Assembly (NCBI GenBank): GCA_947462335.1
Contig: OX381706.1
Span: forward strand, 13,120,784 to 13,184,783
Source: Harmothoe impar
Lineage: Eukaryota; Annelida; Polychaeta; Phyllodocida; Polynoidae
Direction of reading: 5' to 3'
DNA length: 64,000 nt
Shown here: in pieces, positions 1-10,795 of the stretch
How the letters are laid out: the number at the start of each line of letters is the position of its first letter
Position numbering within the stretch: the first letter of the stretch is position 1
Made by a program: the position numbers and the translations under genes
The notes under the pieces: model-generated
What the model was told of the DNA's origin: nothing
Database searches by the model: none
Seen by the model: only the letters and a program-made list of their open reading frames with translations

Positions 1-189
1 GTGATTGTGCAACGATAGCACATGTCATATCTGATGGTAAATAGAGTGGGTGAGCAGAGTCGTAGGGAGCGAATCTTTATTGGTGGGTGGGGGGCACAAC
101 CCAATCAGCCTTAAATATCAGCTTTCAATCATGAGAGTGAATATACACGCTCATATAGGAATTAGTATTTGAGCCCCTTTAGCGATTGC

Positions 190-540
190 TAATTTTTTTA
201 TAACAGGAGGGGTGGTGAGATTTCTCGTTGAGCGCGTGAAATCTTTTACCCCCCCTCGTCCATGCCCCTTTGTAGCATTGTAAGGCCCTGGCTTTTTCCC
301 TCAAAACAGGTTGAATTCTTTTTACCCCTCCAAGAGCGGTTTTATTTTTATACCCCCCCGGTCAACGGGTCCAAATTTCCCCTCCCCCCTGATTGGGTGC
401 CTGGCCCTAATGTCCCAGCTTTTCCCTATTTCGGAAAGGTACATTTGAAATTTGTGTGTTACAATATATTGTGTTGGGAAATTTGGGGGGCCCCTACCCT
501 CCCCACCCCCTTTCCTACGCCACTGGGGGAAGCACTCAAT
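190..540. repeat. G/C-homopolymer-rich degenerate MITE remnant
   Basis: The stretch begins with a T-run followed by an ATAACAGGAGGGG-like start and a GTGAAATCTTTTACCCCCC motif. This resembles the inner arms of the Harbinger-like elements at 21273-21515 and 37536-37765. The matching right terminal repeat is not visible, so this is probably a truncated relative. An open frame of 94 codons crosses it, but it is mostly proline from C-runs and I do not treat it as coding. Confidence 0.35.
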
Positions 541-758
541 GAGTGACAGACTGCGTGAATGTGACAGGAATGCAGGGTGGAAATAACCAAAGAGTGAGAT
601 ATGAAGACTCTTAGATTCCTTTTATTCAATATGATGATAACCACAGGTTATAATCCGCGGCCAATGGCAGCAGGTAAGTAATTTACACTCACACTCCCAA
701 CATCATATTGTATGAGACTCCCACCATCTTCAATTTCCTTCAGACTTCCCCTCGTATC

Positions 759-909
759 AGACTAAAACAAATAATTTAATAGGGTTCTCATGCTATTGGA
801 GAAATTGAGGCAGAAGGACATAAGTCTATTGGTTAATCTGACTAACAGTTCCAGTAATGCCCATTTATATAATAGCGAGAGAACCCTATTAAATGATTTG
901 TTATAGTCT
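759..909. mobile_element. 151-bp MITE with ~38-bp terminal inverted repeats
   Basis: The left end reads AGACTAAAACAAATAATTTA and continues into ATAGGGTTCTC. The reverse complement of the right end reads AGACTATAACAAATCATTTA and continues into the same ATAGGGTTCTC. Only a few positions differ over about 38 bp. The 70-odd bases between the arms have no coding potential. The size and structure fit a non-autonomous DNA transposon. I see no clear target-site duplication, so the superfamily is not assigned. Confidence 0.72.
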
Positions 910-1180
910 AAAATGGAGAAAGGTGTAAAGTAAATTGAATATATTTGAAATACTAATCAATAAAGTGTCTGTTCCCAGAACAGTTATTCTGATACCCAGA
1001 GAGAACTGATATCAATCGGAATAAGTGACCCGGATATTATAATCAACCTTTAGATCTCATTATTCACCTCTCACATTTAACTGAAATTGTCCCAAACATT
1101 GCTATTTGATTGCGTGCCACATGATCCAGAGGCTTCAGGTTGATTGTTCAGTCCATTAACCTACAGTCACTACATGTAAC
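910..1180. other. Non-coding, no recognisable feature
   Basis: AT-rich sequence with stops in all frames. I see no repeat arms, RNA gene or coding signal. Confidence 0.5.
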
Positions 1181-1184
1181 ACTT

Positions 1185-1425
1185 TAGCCCTTTCATGGCG
1201 GCATAATACATTAACACATCACACCCATGGTCTTAATGATGCATTTATCATTCAGCCCTGGCAAGTAACTCACCAGTACCGCATACAAACATTATGCTGA
1301 CCCTACAGGTTGAGACACTCTCAAAGGGTCGGCCTGATGCACTAATGCAGCCCCAGCAGGTTTCTCACTGGGACTGCATTGGTGCATCATGACGACAACT
1401 GTTATCTCTTAGCGACATGCTCTCA
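1185..1425. repeat. P-family hairpin repeat
   Basis: The left boundary resembles TTAGCCCTTTCATGGCGGCA. Inside are alternating ATGCATTA and TGCAGCCCC words, the spacer GGCAAGTAACTCACCAGT, and the reciprocal GCATTGGTGCATCATGA. The same ordered words recur at many places in the window. The parts pair as nested inverted repeats, so each copy could fold into a hairpin. The best-bounded copy is at 9982-10235. Confidence 0.6.
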
Positions 1426-1516
1426 TTACAGATGTAATGGCAGTATAGTGCTTGAAGCACCCACTGGCCCTATTCCGCACAAGCGAGATGCAGTGATTCT
1501 CCCTTGTGAGACCTGT

Positions 1517-2001
1517 AGCTGAAGCTGGTCCCTGACCTGTCCAGAATAAACAGGGGTCATACATTTTTGAATCATTGGTAGCTACATATCCCTAATCTCA
1601 ACTGTCCAGATTGGGGGAATGGTTAGGACACCGGCCAATCAATCCATGGGTCATGAGTTTAACTATGCCTAGACTACATGTTTTTTTTTCCTAGTTGGTT
1701 AAACAAAATAATTTTAGATTACACTATGACTATTTATCTTGTGTAAAGGATCTTTACAACCGAATTGTATACTTTCAGGAATTTTGACCTACCAAAATAT
1801 ATTATTTAAAATTGTGTGTAGACAAAATAGCATTGACATGGGTTTGAACTCATGACCCATGAAGTACTAGCTAGGTCAGAGTCCTACCCACTCCCCAAAT
1901 CTGAACAGATGACATAAGAACCCACAAAAGAGGCATATAAATGAAAATTGTATGGCCCCTGAAACTCCAAATTTCAGACATGACAGGACCCAGCTTTAGC
2001 T
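1517..2001. mobile_element. 485-bp foldback element with tRNA-like arms
   Basis: The two halves are inverted copies of each other. The left end is AGCTGAAGCTGGTCCCTGAC and the right end, reverse-complemented, is AGCTAAAGCTGGGTCCTGTC. Similarity continues for more than 150 bp into a motif reading GGGTCATGAGTTTAAC on the left and GGGTCATGAGTTCAAACCC on the right arm. Those resemble a tRNA B box, so each arm may derive from a tRNA-related SINE. The loop is AT-rich and non-coding. Confidence 0.62.
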
Positions 2002-2157
2002 AACCATCTGGCTGCTATAGTTAGCAAAGGAAAGAGTACTGGTATCAAACAAAATGGCGCTGTACAGTGATCATCTTGCTAATGCGGAATTGAAGACCAG
2101 GGTATATGTCCTTGTTCCATTCCTACTGTTTCTGAATGGGTAGCAAGAGTTTGACTT

Positions 2158-2225
2158 AACATGCTATGCATGCCTTGCTGTTGTTATGATGCATGAATGC
2201 ACGCAAGGCTGCTGCATCCAAGCAA
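2158..2225. repeat. P-family fragment
   Basis: ATGCATGCCTTGC and its counterpart GATGCATGAATGCACGCAAGG form a short inverted repeat related to the P hairpins, just left of a Harbinger-like MITE. Confidence 0.4.
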
Positions 2226-2231
2226 ACCTTA

Positions 2232-2521
2232 GGGAGTGGTCATTTCTAACAACAGGGGGGTTGGTGTATTTCGGGTGGGGACCAAAAAGAATTTGGACCC
2301 CTTGAAGGGGACTAACTTTTTTTTAAATTCCACCCATTTTTAGTGAAAAAGCCTGCGGGTTACTAGAGCTCGAAGGGGTCGCGGCGCCTAATTTCAACTT
2401 GCCTGAGGGGGGGGCCTAAAAATGTCGAGCCACCCGTGGGGGGGGGGACAAAAACTTTCAACCCACTCACACGAAAATCCTCCGACCCCCCCCTCCCTGT
2501 TGTTAAAAAATGTTCACTCCC
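2232..2521. mobile_element. PIF/Harbinger-like MITE, copy E1
   Basis: The left end is GGGAGTGGTCATTTCTAACA and the right end, reverse-complemented, is GGGAGTGAACATTTTTTAAC. The element is flanked by TTA on both sides (2229-2231 and 2522-2524). A 3-bp TWA-type target duplication and a GGG start are known traits of the PIF/Harbinger superfamily. The interior is made of paired G-runs and C-runs around the word AATTTGGACCCC, with no transposase frame. Confidence 0.78.
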
Positions 2522-2524
2522 TTA

Positions 2525-3740
2525 TAGGGCTGATTGACTCCTGATGGAGCACTGGTAAGTTACTAGACGGCATAATAATGATAAAATTAGCAAGAAGGCT
2601 TTGAAGGGTGTTATAGCCTTTTTACGACCCACGCAAATAGAACAGCTCTCTGAAGCTGAGTGGTTGAGTGATCACCATCATATACATACTCCTCGCCTAT
2701 CCATACCTCACGCGGTGCCCAATTTGTCTTGACTTCGGTATTACCTGCACAGAGAAAAGAAGCATACCCAAAACTGACAGCAGGCTGCCCTATATAATGA
2801 CTCCCCTCTCCACGGAAGCCTTGCCTGATTATAAGAGCCAAAGTGACTCCCCAGTCCACTTAAGTGGGTCATCTAGTGGAATCATATAGCTCGCTGGCTC
2901 ACTTAAAGGAGTCAAGTATCTGGGCTACCGCAGAGATAGATGGGTAATTCTTGAGGTAGTCTGGACCTCCTTTAGACTCCGTTACTTTCTATGTGTGTGT
3001 GTCCATCTTCTCCATTGCAATTTTTTAACGTCATCGATTGAAGCACTTGAACACGGTGCCAGTCTAATAGCTGTTTACTATACGTGCCTTTAAGTCTGCT
3101 AGACCTCATTTAATTCAAAGGACCATCAGAAAGCACAGTGCTGGATAATATAATGTCACAGCTCCATGCCACTAAAACATGTGCTCCAAAATAGCAGTTG
3201 CAACAGGACTGGAGATGAATGCCCTAATTAGGAAAGTCGTTCGCTCTTGGAGACCTGAGGCCTAGTGCAATATCATCTCCCCAAGTATTGTGCGTCTTAA
3301 AATGATGAAGAGCCCTACACACATATAATTCACTTAATTAGGTTGAGCCGACCTGGAACACATTCCCTGGTGACAGATTTTGAACAAACAATTTTGTAGA
3401 CTACCGTGCACCTGCGTGTCAGCTGGGACCTTCATTGTGTCCTTCTCTACCTTCAACCTAATCAATTTTGATTATTAGTCGTAAATTTATAATGAGTCAA
3501 AAGATTTTGCCTCACCTTTCTAGAAGTGCTGTTCCTCCCGTCTTCCTGGAATCCCTTTGCCGCCTCTCTTAAAGGCCTTCCTGAATTAATGTGTTGTTGT
3601 CTTTTTCATGCACTTTGCACTTTTGTCATCATGATTCTTGAATGCATCCTCGCCAAGTAACTCTGGGGCCCATTTCTCAATGGGAAATAATCGCATCATA
3701 AGCAAAACATTAATATCTGGTAAGATCGTACAGAGCAAAT
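2525..3740. other. Single-copy non-coding DNA
   Basis: I find no repeat arms and no convincing coding. Two short overlapping frames near 2611-2889 lie on opposite strands and have no recognisable content. Confidence 0.45.
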
Positions 3741-3744
3741 TGTC

Positions 3745-3995
3745 CAAGGCATGGCTTTTGTCCAGAGCTTTTGTCCAGAGCTAGCTTTCGTCAAGAGCTT
3801 TCGTCCAGAGAGAAGGGGGGGGCAGGGAGGCAGGCAGATAAGCAGGAAGGCAGGTAGGGAAGGAGGCAGGGAGAGAGGGAGACAGGGAGGCAGGGAGGGA
3901 TGCAGGGAGGCAGGAAGGCAGGGAGGGAGGGGGCTGCATGAATCGTTCACTGCTATATATAAGGGTTGCATGAATCGTTCGCTGCTTTACTAAAG
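3745..3995. repeat. Purine-rich minisatellite with flanking short tandem repeats
   Basis: At 3748-3812 a unit of about 15 bp (CTTTTGTCCAGAG and variants) repeats four times. From about 3813 to 3930 the + strand is nearly all purine, in units like GGCAGGGAGGGA, giving serine/proline/leucine or glycine/arginine frames on either strand that are artefacts. At 3936-3985 the word GCATGAATCGTTCxCTGCT occurs twice. This is tandem-repeat DNA, not coding. Confidence 0.8.
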
Positions 3996-4185
3996 CAATA
4001 TTTATATCAAGCAAAATGAATCATTCAAACTTGAGAAATGGGCCCCAGTGGTGCTCCGTCCATACGACGTAGTAGAAGCAGTAACAGTAGAGTAGGTTCA
4101 CTCTTTGTTGGACACATACTCTGAGACGGACAGTGACATTTGAATATATTCCTGTACCACAAGACATCTAGTGTTTGTGTTTTGG

Positions 4186-4275
4186 AAAGAATAACACTGA
4201 AACATTACCATATTATTCACAAATTTAACAGAAAGAATAACACTGAAACATTACCATATTATTCACAAATAAAGA
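4186..4275. repeat. Two-copy 46-bp tandem duplication
   Basis: The string starting AAAGAATAACACTGAAACAT at 4186 repeats at 4232 with essentially no change for more than 35 bp. This is a recent local duplication. Confidence 0.8.
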
Positions 4276-4354
4276 GCATAACATACTTGAATCCCCACAG
4301 GTTCGTCTCAAGGTATGTGTCTGACTCCAGGTGAATCTATCCTAGTAGTAGCAT

Positions 4355-4690
4355 TTTATAACATGCATCATGCAGTTCATATACATCATGCCGAGTTGAT
4401 GCACTCCCAAACAGCTAGCAAGCCGCACTGATCATGATGAGTAATGGTAAGTCACTTACAAGGGAGCCAATACCATACAGGTACCCATTACCACCTGTCC
4501 ATATATTCATTAGAACTTGCTGATGCCCCATTCATGCATCATGCCGAACCTAAAGAGTCGATGCACTCCCGAACAGCTAGCAAGCCACACCGATCATAAT
4601 GATTAATGGCAGGTCACTTGCCAGGGAGCCCTTATTCTGTCCTTCAATGGCCAATACCATACACATACACACCTCCACCTGCATATATAT
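4355..4690. repeat. Tandem pair of P-related repeats
   Basis: Two copies about 160 bp apart share TGATGCACTCCC, AACAGCTAGCAAGCC, a CACTT(A/G)C(A/C)AGGGAGCC motif and CAATACCATAC. Both include the GCATCATGCCGA word of the P family. They look like one P-type hairpin plus flank that was duplicated. Confidence 0.55.
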
Positions 4691-4699
4691 TCCTTAGAC

Positions 4700-5089
4700 C
4701 CAACAGTTGCTGTTACATCTGAGGTTCAGCCACCCTTGCCTCCTGCTACCCATAAACAAGTAGCTTATTAGCACAGACATATACCAGACCGTGCTATAGT
4801 CTGGGCAGGTGTTCTGACTACATGTTTATGTGGGCAGGACCACACCTGCATCCTGATAATATCTATGTTCTGGGGCTTAGTCTGTTGTGGATATCGCAGG
4901 TTAGTTATAAGGGTATTTGTCAGAATGACGAACTGGTATTTAACAGTGACTGAAGAAACACAAAATATGACTAATGCATCCCTGAAAAAGACTATTATAG
5001 AAACTGGAAGACGTACCAGTCCCTGCGCTCTCTCCCAGACTATAACTATAGTGGGATATTTCACCTGGTAAAAGAGGGGACCCAGACGG
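4700..5089. other. Non-coding, no recognisable feature
   Basis: A 176-codon minus-strand frame (4768-5298) covers this stretch and runs into the minisatellite at its 5' end. It has no recognisable domain and is in the size range expected by chance. Confidence 0.4.
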
Positions 5090-5290
5090 GTATAATCAAC
5101 AGGACGACAAGACCATGTTAAAACCCTATGAGCAGGGGACAAGTGCGTGTTAGGGGTTGGTGACAAGACGCAAGACCTACTTCTTAGTATTGACAAGGGA
5201 CAAGGCCCACTTCTTAAAATCGACAAGGGGCATTGGAACTCCTTAAAATCGACAATTGACACAGCTCCCAGCTGTCTAAGGCCCCACTCG
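5090..5290. repeat. Degenerate ~30-bp minisatellite (ATTGACAAGG / AAATCGACAA)
   Basis: The words CTTCTTAGTATTGACAAGGG, CTTCTTAAAATCGACAAGGG and CCTTAAAATCGACAA follow one another at about 30-37 bp spacing. The same unit occurs in the opposite orientation at 60265-60372, so it is dispersed rather than purely local. Confidence 0.6.
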
Positions 5291-5299
5291 AAGAACAAG

Positions 5300-6410
5300 G
5301 GTCTGTGCTGAAGGACCCCTTAAAGAAGCACACTTGGGCTGCTTCTTCTGTCTAGGGCACAAAATGTTTCTCTTTTCCTCAGGATTCCACCTCCAAATCG
5401 TGACATCCCCGGGTAATCACAATATCCCTTTTCTTGTTACTGCACCATACACGCCCACACAACCATCCCCCCCCCCCCCCCCCAGTAAAACAAAACAAAA
5501 ACAAAAAAACTGTCCTGCCTTGCCACCAAACCCCTTCCTTCCCTTTTAACATTTTTATTTATGGCCAATTGCATTCAAATTTTGTATGTCCAGAGCACAT
5601 CCCAATATTTATAACTTCCACAGGACAAACAGTTCTAAATGATGGTGGTATGGGAATATCTGTGCAGAAAGCCACATGCATGTCCACACAGTTTCCCGCC
5701 CCTACGCAGCCCCTTCATTAGCACCAAATATTTTCCTTGTGACATTTTGTAATTTCAATTCTGGCCCATTGACTTCTATATGACCAAAGCCCATACTAAC
5801 ATGTTCATTTAAGTATCAGAGGATATTGCATTCTAAAGCATGGTGGTAGGTGCAGATGGCTCCATGCATGTGTACTATTACAATATCTATGAGTTGGACA
5901 GCTTCAGCCACACTGTAGTGTATAGTGACATTGATGGAACCTTCCAGCTCTACCCCTGCCTGGTGTCTGGTAGGGGGGGGGGGGGAGTATGTAGGGGCAG
6001 GTGGGAGGAGGTGATTTGTGGGGAGCTCTGGGGGTGGGGGGGGGGAGGGGGGTTCACGGAAGTGGTGGCCGTGCATGACCTGTTTACTACTCTCTACCGG
6101 AAGTCAGCTGCCCCTGGCGGGCACCAGCCAAAAGCACTTTGTCGACAATTGACACCCGTTCGATCTTTGACTCGACACCAAATATGTCAGGATCGTACAC
6201 TCTCCCACTGCATTGCCAAATGGATCCAGTTCGTAACGGACATGTTGATTAGCCGCAGAGTACGCATGCGTGTGGCGCACCATTGCCAGCGGATGTGTGG
6301 GTCGGGAATGTGCCGTGAGGTTCCGGTGTAGGCGGATGCATCTGCCACACGAATGGCTGCCTTCATGGTGTTTATAGGGAAAAGGGTGAAATAGTGGGAG
6401 GGATGATGGA
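5300..6410. other. Non-coding, with C- and G-homopolymers
   Basis: A run of about 18 C lies near 5466-5483 and G-runs lie near 5974-6050. A 163-codon plus frame (5840-6331) passes straight through the G-runs, translating them as glycine and tryptophan, and has no recognisable domain. I do not support it as a gene. Confidence 0.45.
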
Positions 6411-6421
6411 TAGGGGGTTAA

Positions 6422-6827
6422 AGATGGTGTGTCAGATAAATGATTGGAGATTTTTTAGTTTTATCATATTCCTATTGTATATTCTATCCAAAACGTATTC
6501 CCTAACTTTTAAAATTATTGGCATTGTCTTAGTCTATAAGATGAGCACATGCAGTGCAATATTTTTTTATTGTAGGTCAACACTAAAACTCCCTTTGTAT
6601 TGATAGTGCATGGCTCAGTGCATTCTCTATCAGATTAGTTCCCCCAATGCTCTCCGGGGGGAGTGCCTGAGGTAAATCATGTGCATTGTTATCAATCTCA
6701 AATTATGCATTAATAGACAAATATGTTGCACTGTTTATCAGCTAAAATAATAATGGAACCCATGGCATTGAAGTGATATCTCTTTTGAAGAAAAGGTTTC
6801 GGAAGTCTATTAGCTGATATACCATCT
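6422..6827. mobile_element. TTAA-flanked MITE, copy 1
   Basis: TTAA sits at 6418-6421 and 6828-6831. The arms read AGATGGTGTGTCAG on the left and, reverse-complemented, AGATGGTATATCAGCTAATA on the right. A second copy at 10369-10780 shares the interior, including GTGCAATA, CACTAAAACTCCCT and TGCATGGCTCAGTGC. TTAA on both sides suggests a piggyBac-type target, but the arms lack the usual CCC start, so TTAA may instead belong to the terminal repeat. Confidence 0.7.
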
Positions 6828-6831
6828 TTAA

Positions 6832-7890
6832 GGGGTAAGAGTAGTAGGAAACATATGGGAGGGACTCATTCAGTTTACTGTAGAATGTGAATGTTAAGTT
6901 AACAATCATTTCACTGGTGATCCATCTAGAGGGTTCTTATTACGACGTTAAGCTCTATGTCCATACAATATACTGCAGACATATATTATGGTCAGATCAC
7001 TTCCCATTCCCTAGTAAAAGTTGATACCCCATAGAATCAAAGTGAATGAACTGGATGACCATTATACATTCAATACAATGTCAGAGCATAGGCAACTAAA
7101 TATACTGGATGTTCGCTGGAAGAAAACATTGACATTGTGTAGCTTTTTTGTGGTGATCAAAACATTAAACAATGTTACCAAATACAAAACAATATAGACT
7201 AGTTTGAAAGATGAACCGGGGTGCCAATGTAGTACGGCTAGTCATGAGGATCTCGTATTAGTCAGTGCGAGAATCCTAACAGCTGCTCAGCCCTACGTCC
7301 AAGTTGTAGTATTATAGAAGTATGGATGGTGCATATAGCTATCACATATATGTGAGAGATTTGACATTAAAGGGAGTTGTGGAGATCACTTTTATGAACT
7401 ATACCTGATGTTTCCCAATAATACCTTAATGGATGTGTCCATTAGTGGTCATAACACATCAACGCCGGCCTGGGAACAACAGCGTTTGCCATTATACTGT
7501 TATCTCTTGCCAACTAAAAGATTAACAACATGATTATGGTATATTTATCATAATGCATTAAGGTTAGCTGCATTAGAGATACCCTTTAAGACTAACCTTC
7601 CTGTTAATGTCTCCCATGTCTCCTAGCCATATCTCTCCTTACTTCCTATGTACGATCATCCCGTATCCCACTAGTATGTCAGTGTCCTAGTGACTTGGGA
7701 GTGGCCTACAACCTTTACCCCGCTGGTTCTAACCTTTTCCTTTCATGTGAGTGCCCTCCTTTGTCATCTGACAGGAGTCCACTATGGGGGTAGGGTCACT
7801 GTAATCATTTGTCGATGGGTATGGCTCGCATGTCACTTTACAGTTCCTATCCTTCTCCTTTTATACAACGGTAATATTTGACGTACACTG
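6832..7890. other. Single-copy non-coding DNA
   Basis: No repeat arms, RNA gene or coding signal is visible over this kilobase. Confidence 0.45.
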
Positions 7891-7899
7891 AAAATCCAT

Positions 7900-8185
7900 A
7901 GGTTGAAACGGTTAGTCAGTACAAACTAACCTAGGTTGGTCATAAGAGTGTTAGTCACAATGGCAAAGTTATATTCAAAAATGACCAAGGGGTCAGTCAG
8001 TAGTGGCAGTGTGATGACCACTCAGTGGCTCCCCCTGGAACTAAAAAGACTAAGGTGGGTTGGTCAGTAGTGACCAACCTGACAATAATAACTAATCTAG
8101 GTTGGTCGTATAGGGAGCCAAAAAATGACTAACTAGGTTAGGCACTAGTGACTGGGAGGTTGGGCGTATAGGGAGCCTAGGAATA
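7900..8185 (+). repeat. Degenerate tandem repeat around a GGTTGGTC word
   Basis: Versions of CTAACCTAGGTTGGTCATA, GGGTTGGTCAGTAGTGACCA, CTAATCTAGGTTGGTCGTAT and GTTGGGCGTATAGGGAGCC follow each other at roughly 50-70 bp spacing. The phrase CGTATAGGGAGCC occurs twice. Individual units contain small dyads such as TTGGTCAGTAGTGACCAA. Confidence 0.6.
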
Positions 8186-8189
8186 TCAG

Positions 8190-8413
8190 TGTAGACGCCA
8201 CGGATAGTAACAGAGTCAAATTGCCAATGTTGCTTGTAGATGCAAGACAAAGTTAGTGGACGGCATATGAGTCTTTAGTTGTATTATCGTACAGTATTGA
8301 ATTTTCCATAACCACAGTACTTATTATTATAGGCTTACAAACTCTAGGTGCGACTAATGCACAGATCTGGCTAATACATGAGCATTTACGGCACATATAT
8401 AGATCATTGTATG
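8190..8413. other. Non-coding, no recognisable feature
   Basis: No supported feature in this short stretch. Confidence 0.4.
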
Positions 8414-8417
8414 ATCA

Positions 8418-9036
8418 GGCCAAAAAAAAGGGTGTGTTTCAGGTAACATGGTATGAAAAGCTAGGGTCGGTAGGTCGAATTTGTTTTTTTCACTTCTTTT
8501 TTTTTTACAGTCCCTCTTCGGTACCAAAAAAGTGTGAAAATGGGAAAAAAAAATTCAAAATATTTGTAAACATAAAATTGACCCAAAAAAGGTGGAAAAA
8601 TATAAAGATTTCTTCCTCAAAGGGTATAAACTAATATCTGTTTATAATTGAATCCTATAAGCAACATGTGACATAAAATATTCTGAGCAAGAGAGTTCAT
8701 TGGTCTTGCATACTGTTTAACATTTTGTACTTGTTATAGTCCTTTTACAAGGAAAGGGTCCCTCACGAAGTATCAGCCAGGCACGACCAAGTGCAGGCTG
8801 AGAGGGACCTTTCTTTATGCTCAGGAATACTGAAACAAATTATTTTCCACTCATTGGAAGTTGAAAATGTATGAGATATTCTGATTCATATACCTATATC
8901 TTGATGTAACTGTAAATATTTCCTGACGACAAATAAAGATAAATGTTATTAAAAAAAAATTGCATAAAAAAAAGTAGGGTCGGCCCTGTTTTGATAGGGT
9001 CAGTCGGGTGACCAGAAACAAACCCTTTTTTTGGCC
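8418..9036. mobile_element. 619-bp GGCC-ended MITE
   Basis: The left end is GGCCAAAAAAAAGGGTGTGT followed by TTCAGGT. The right end, reverse-complemented, is GGCCAAAAAAAGGGTTTGTT followed by TCTGGTCACC. TCA flanks both ends (8415-8417 and 9037-9039), giving a possible 3-bp target duplication. Both arms continue into AGGGTCGG/CCGACCCTA words. A relative lies at 22909-23197 and a worn one near 14156-14442. A 75-codon frame inside is lysine/phenylalanine-rich low complexity. Confidence 0.72.
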
Positions 9037-9039
9037 TCA

Positions 9040-9980
9040 TCAGAGTGAATGCTCATAGTGACGCCTAGTATATCTCTTTGCGTAGCCCCAGCTGCCCGCT
9101 CCCTTCCATACTCAATCTACTGTCTGACTTTATCCTTTATCTTAACTCACTTTGAAGTTTGACTATGATAGTGCTTATTAAAAGCTCAAACTATTGTAAT
9201 GAAATAACTTAATACAGCGATGATCACAGATATAAATTTTATTATTCATATTTTGTAGAATAGAGAGAAAAATAAAGAATAGTGTCTGGAGCATAAATAT
9301 GCAATGCACACACTTTATCTTAAAAGAAATTGGGTTAAGGGTTAACTTCACTCTAAATAACCTAGGTTTGAAGAGAGCAAGAGGATCCAAACCTGTTAGT
9401 CTTAAGTATTTATGTTGCACTTAGGCAAAGTGTGAGTATGTATAGGTCCCCTGTGTGAAGACGTATTGTAACTCCATCCAAGTGATTGTATTCCATTTCC
9501 ATTTAGATTAAAGTGCTATGTACAGCCAGCACATTGGGAGCAAGGGAGACCTTAAAACATTCCCATGCAGGGTTGGCTATATCCGAAGCCGCCAGTCTCG
9601 GTCCAATCTCACCATGTAGACATTGCGTCAAATGCTTTTGAGCTATACGCATTGGAAATGTGTAAATGTACATGCAATAAAGTCCTCCAAGCACTTGAAT
9701 AAGATCTCCTGTTACTTTGACACTGTAGTGTGCATCATATTTGGAGATGAATGAGATGATCCCTGCATGAATATAATCCCAACAATTCATCACAACTGAA
9801 GAAATAAAAGACACAGTTTCACGTGCAATGTAAGCTTGGCCGCTTCGACAGCAATGCTGAGGATAATCCTTTGGGTGTGGTAGTTTTTGCCACGAGCTCA
9901 ACAATTGTAGCAAAGTGAAGACTTTTGGTGGGATGCTCTGAGCCAGTGGTGCACATATGGGGAATTACTCATGGTCTAAA
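9040..9980. other. Single-copy DNA with one unassigned 136-codon frame
   Basis: A minus-strand frame at 9503-9913 has a balanced amino-acid mix and no homopolymers, so it looks more protein-like than most here. It has no motif I recognise and no second copy in the window. Its length is within chance expectation. It could be a lone exon, but nothing seen here establishes that. Confidence 0.3.
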
Positions 9981-9981
9981 G

Positions 9982-10235
9982 GTTAGCCCTTTACAGACTG
10001 CATAATGCATTAATGCATCATTCCCTTGGCTGTCATGATGCATAAATGCAGTCCTGGAGAGTAAATTGCCAGTGCTGCATTTAAGCATCTTGCAGACCCT
10101 ACGGAGTTGAGACTCTCGCGTAGGGTCAGCATGGTGCACTGATGCCCTACCTGCGAGTTTTTGGCCGGGGCTGCAACAGTGCACCATGAAGACAAATGTC
10201 ATCTCTTAGCAACATGCTATCCTTAAAGGGTTAAC
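9982..10235. mobile_element. P-family element, best-bounded copy
   Basis: The left terminus GTTAGCCCTTTACAGACTGC matches the reverse complement of the right terminus, GTTAACCCTTTAAGGATAGC. Inside are GCATTAATGCATCAT, AGTAAATTGCCAGTGCTGCA and GGGTCAGCATGGTGCA. These are the same words in the same order as in the unbounded copies elsewhere. The terminal repeat and 254-bp length support a non-autonomous DNA element with strong internal secondary structure. Confidence 0.65.
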
Positions 10236-10368
10236 ATAGCCTGAGGAAAGTGTGTGTAGCTGTAGTAGAGGGTTGTTCATTGATCTCTACTGCTGTCTGA
10301 CAGGCAAATGCTGAACGTTGGCATTCATCGGATAAGTAACCAGCAACAGGACCCTTAAGATCCCTTAA

Positions 10369-10780
10369 AGATGGTATATCAGCTATAATTTGAGGAATTT
10401 TTATTCATGCCATATTGCTATTGTATAAAGTCTCCTATGAATACTCCCTAACTTTTAAAAGGATTGAAAGTCTCTATATCTATAAAACTAGCACATGTAG
10501 TGCAATACTTTTTACTATAGGTTGACACTAAAACTCCCTATGATGTGGTACTGCATGGCTCAGTGCGTTCTCTACCTGGCTAGTTTACCCTGTACTCACC
10601 TGGGGGAGTGACTGAGTCAGTGAGGTGAATAGGCTACATTGTTAACTATCTCAAATCATGTAATTGTAGACAAATATCTTGCAAATATTGGGTACTGTGT
10701 ATCAGCTAAAATGATAATGGAAGCCATGCCATCCCTTTTAAGGAAAAATTTTGGGAGGTGTATTAGTTTGAATACCATCT
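10369..10780. mobile_element. TTAA-flanked MITE, copy 2
   Basis: TTAA lies at 10365-10368 and 10781-10784. The left arm AGATGGTATATCAGCT pairs with the right arm ACCATCT and its inner neighbour. The interior aligns along its whole length with 6422-6827, with several small gaps, so the two copies are old. Confidence 0.7.
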
Positions 10781-10795
10781 TTAAGTATGGCGTGT

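Noticed and set aside
3696..4014. Proline/serine/leucine repeat frames
   Set aside because: Translations of the purine-rich minisatellite in several frames at once.
4768..5298. 176-codon minus frame
   Set aside because: Its N-terminal third is translated minisatellite (repeated CPLSILRS words) and the rest has no recognisable content.
5840..6331. 163-codon plus frame
   Set aside because: It runs through two poly-G tracts giving glycine and tryptophan runs. These length-unstable tracts are unlikely inside a real conserved frame.
9503..9913. 136-codon minus frame as a gene
   Set aside because: The composition is protein-like, but there is no start context, splice signal, homologous copy or known motif, and frames this long are expected by chance here.
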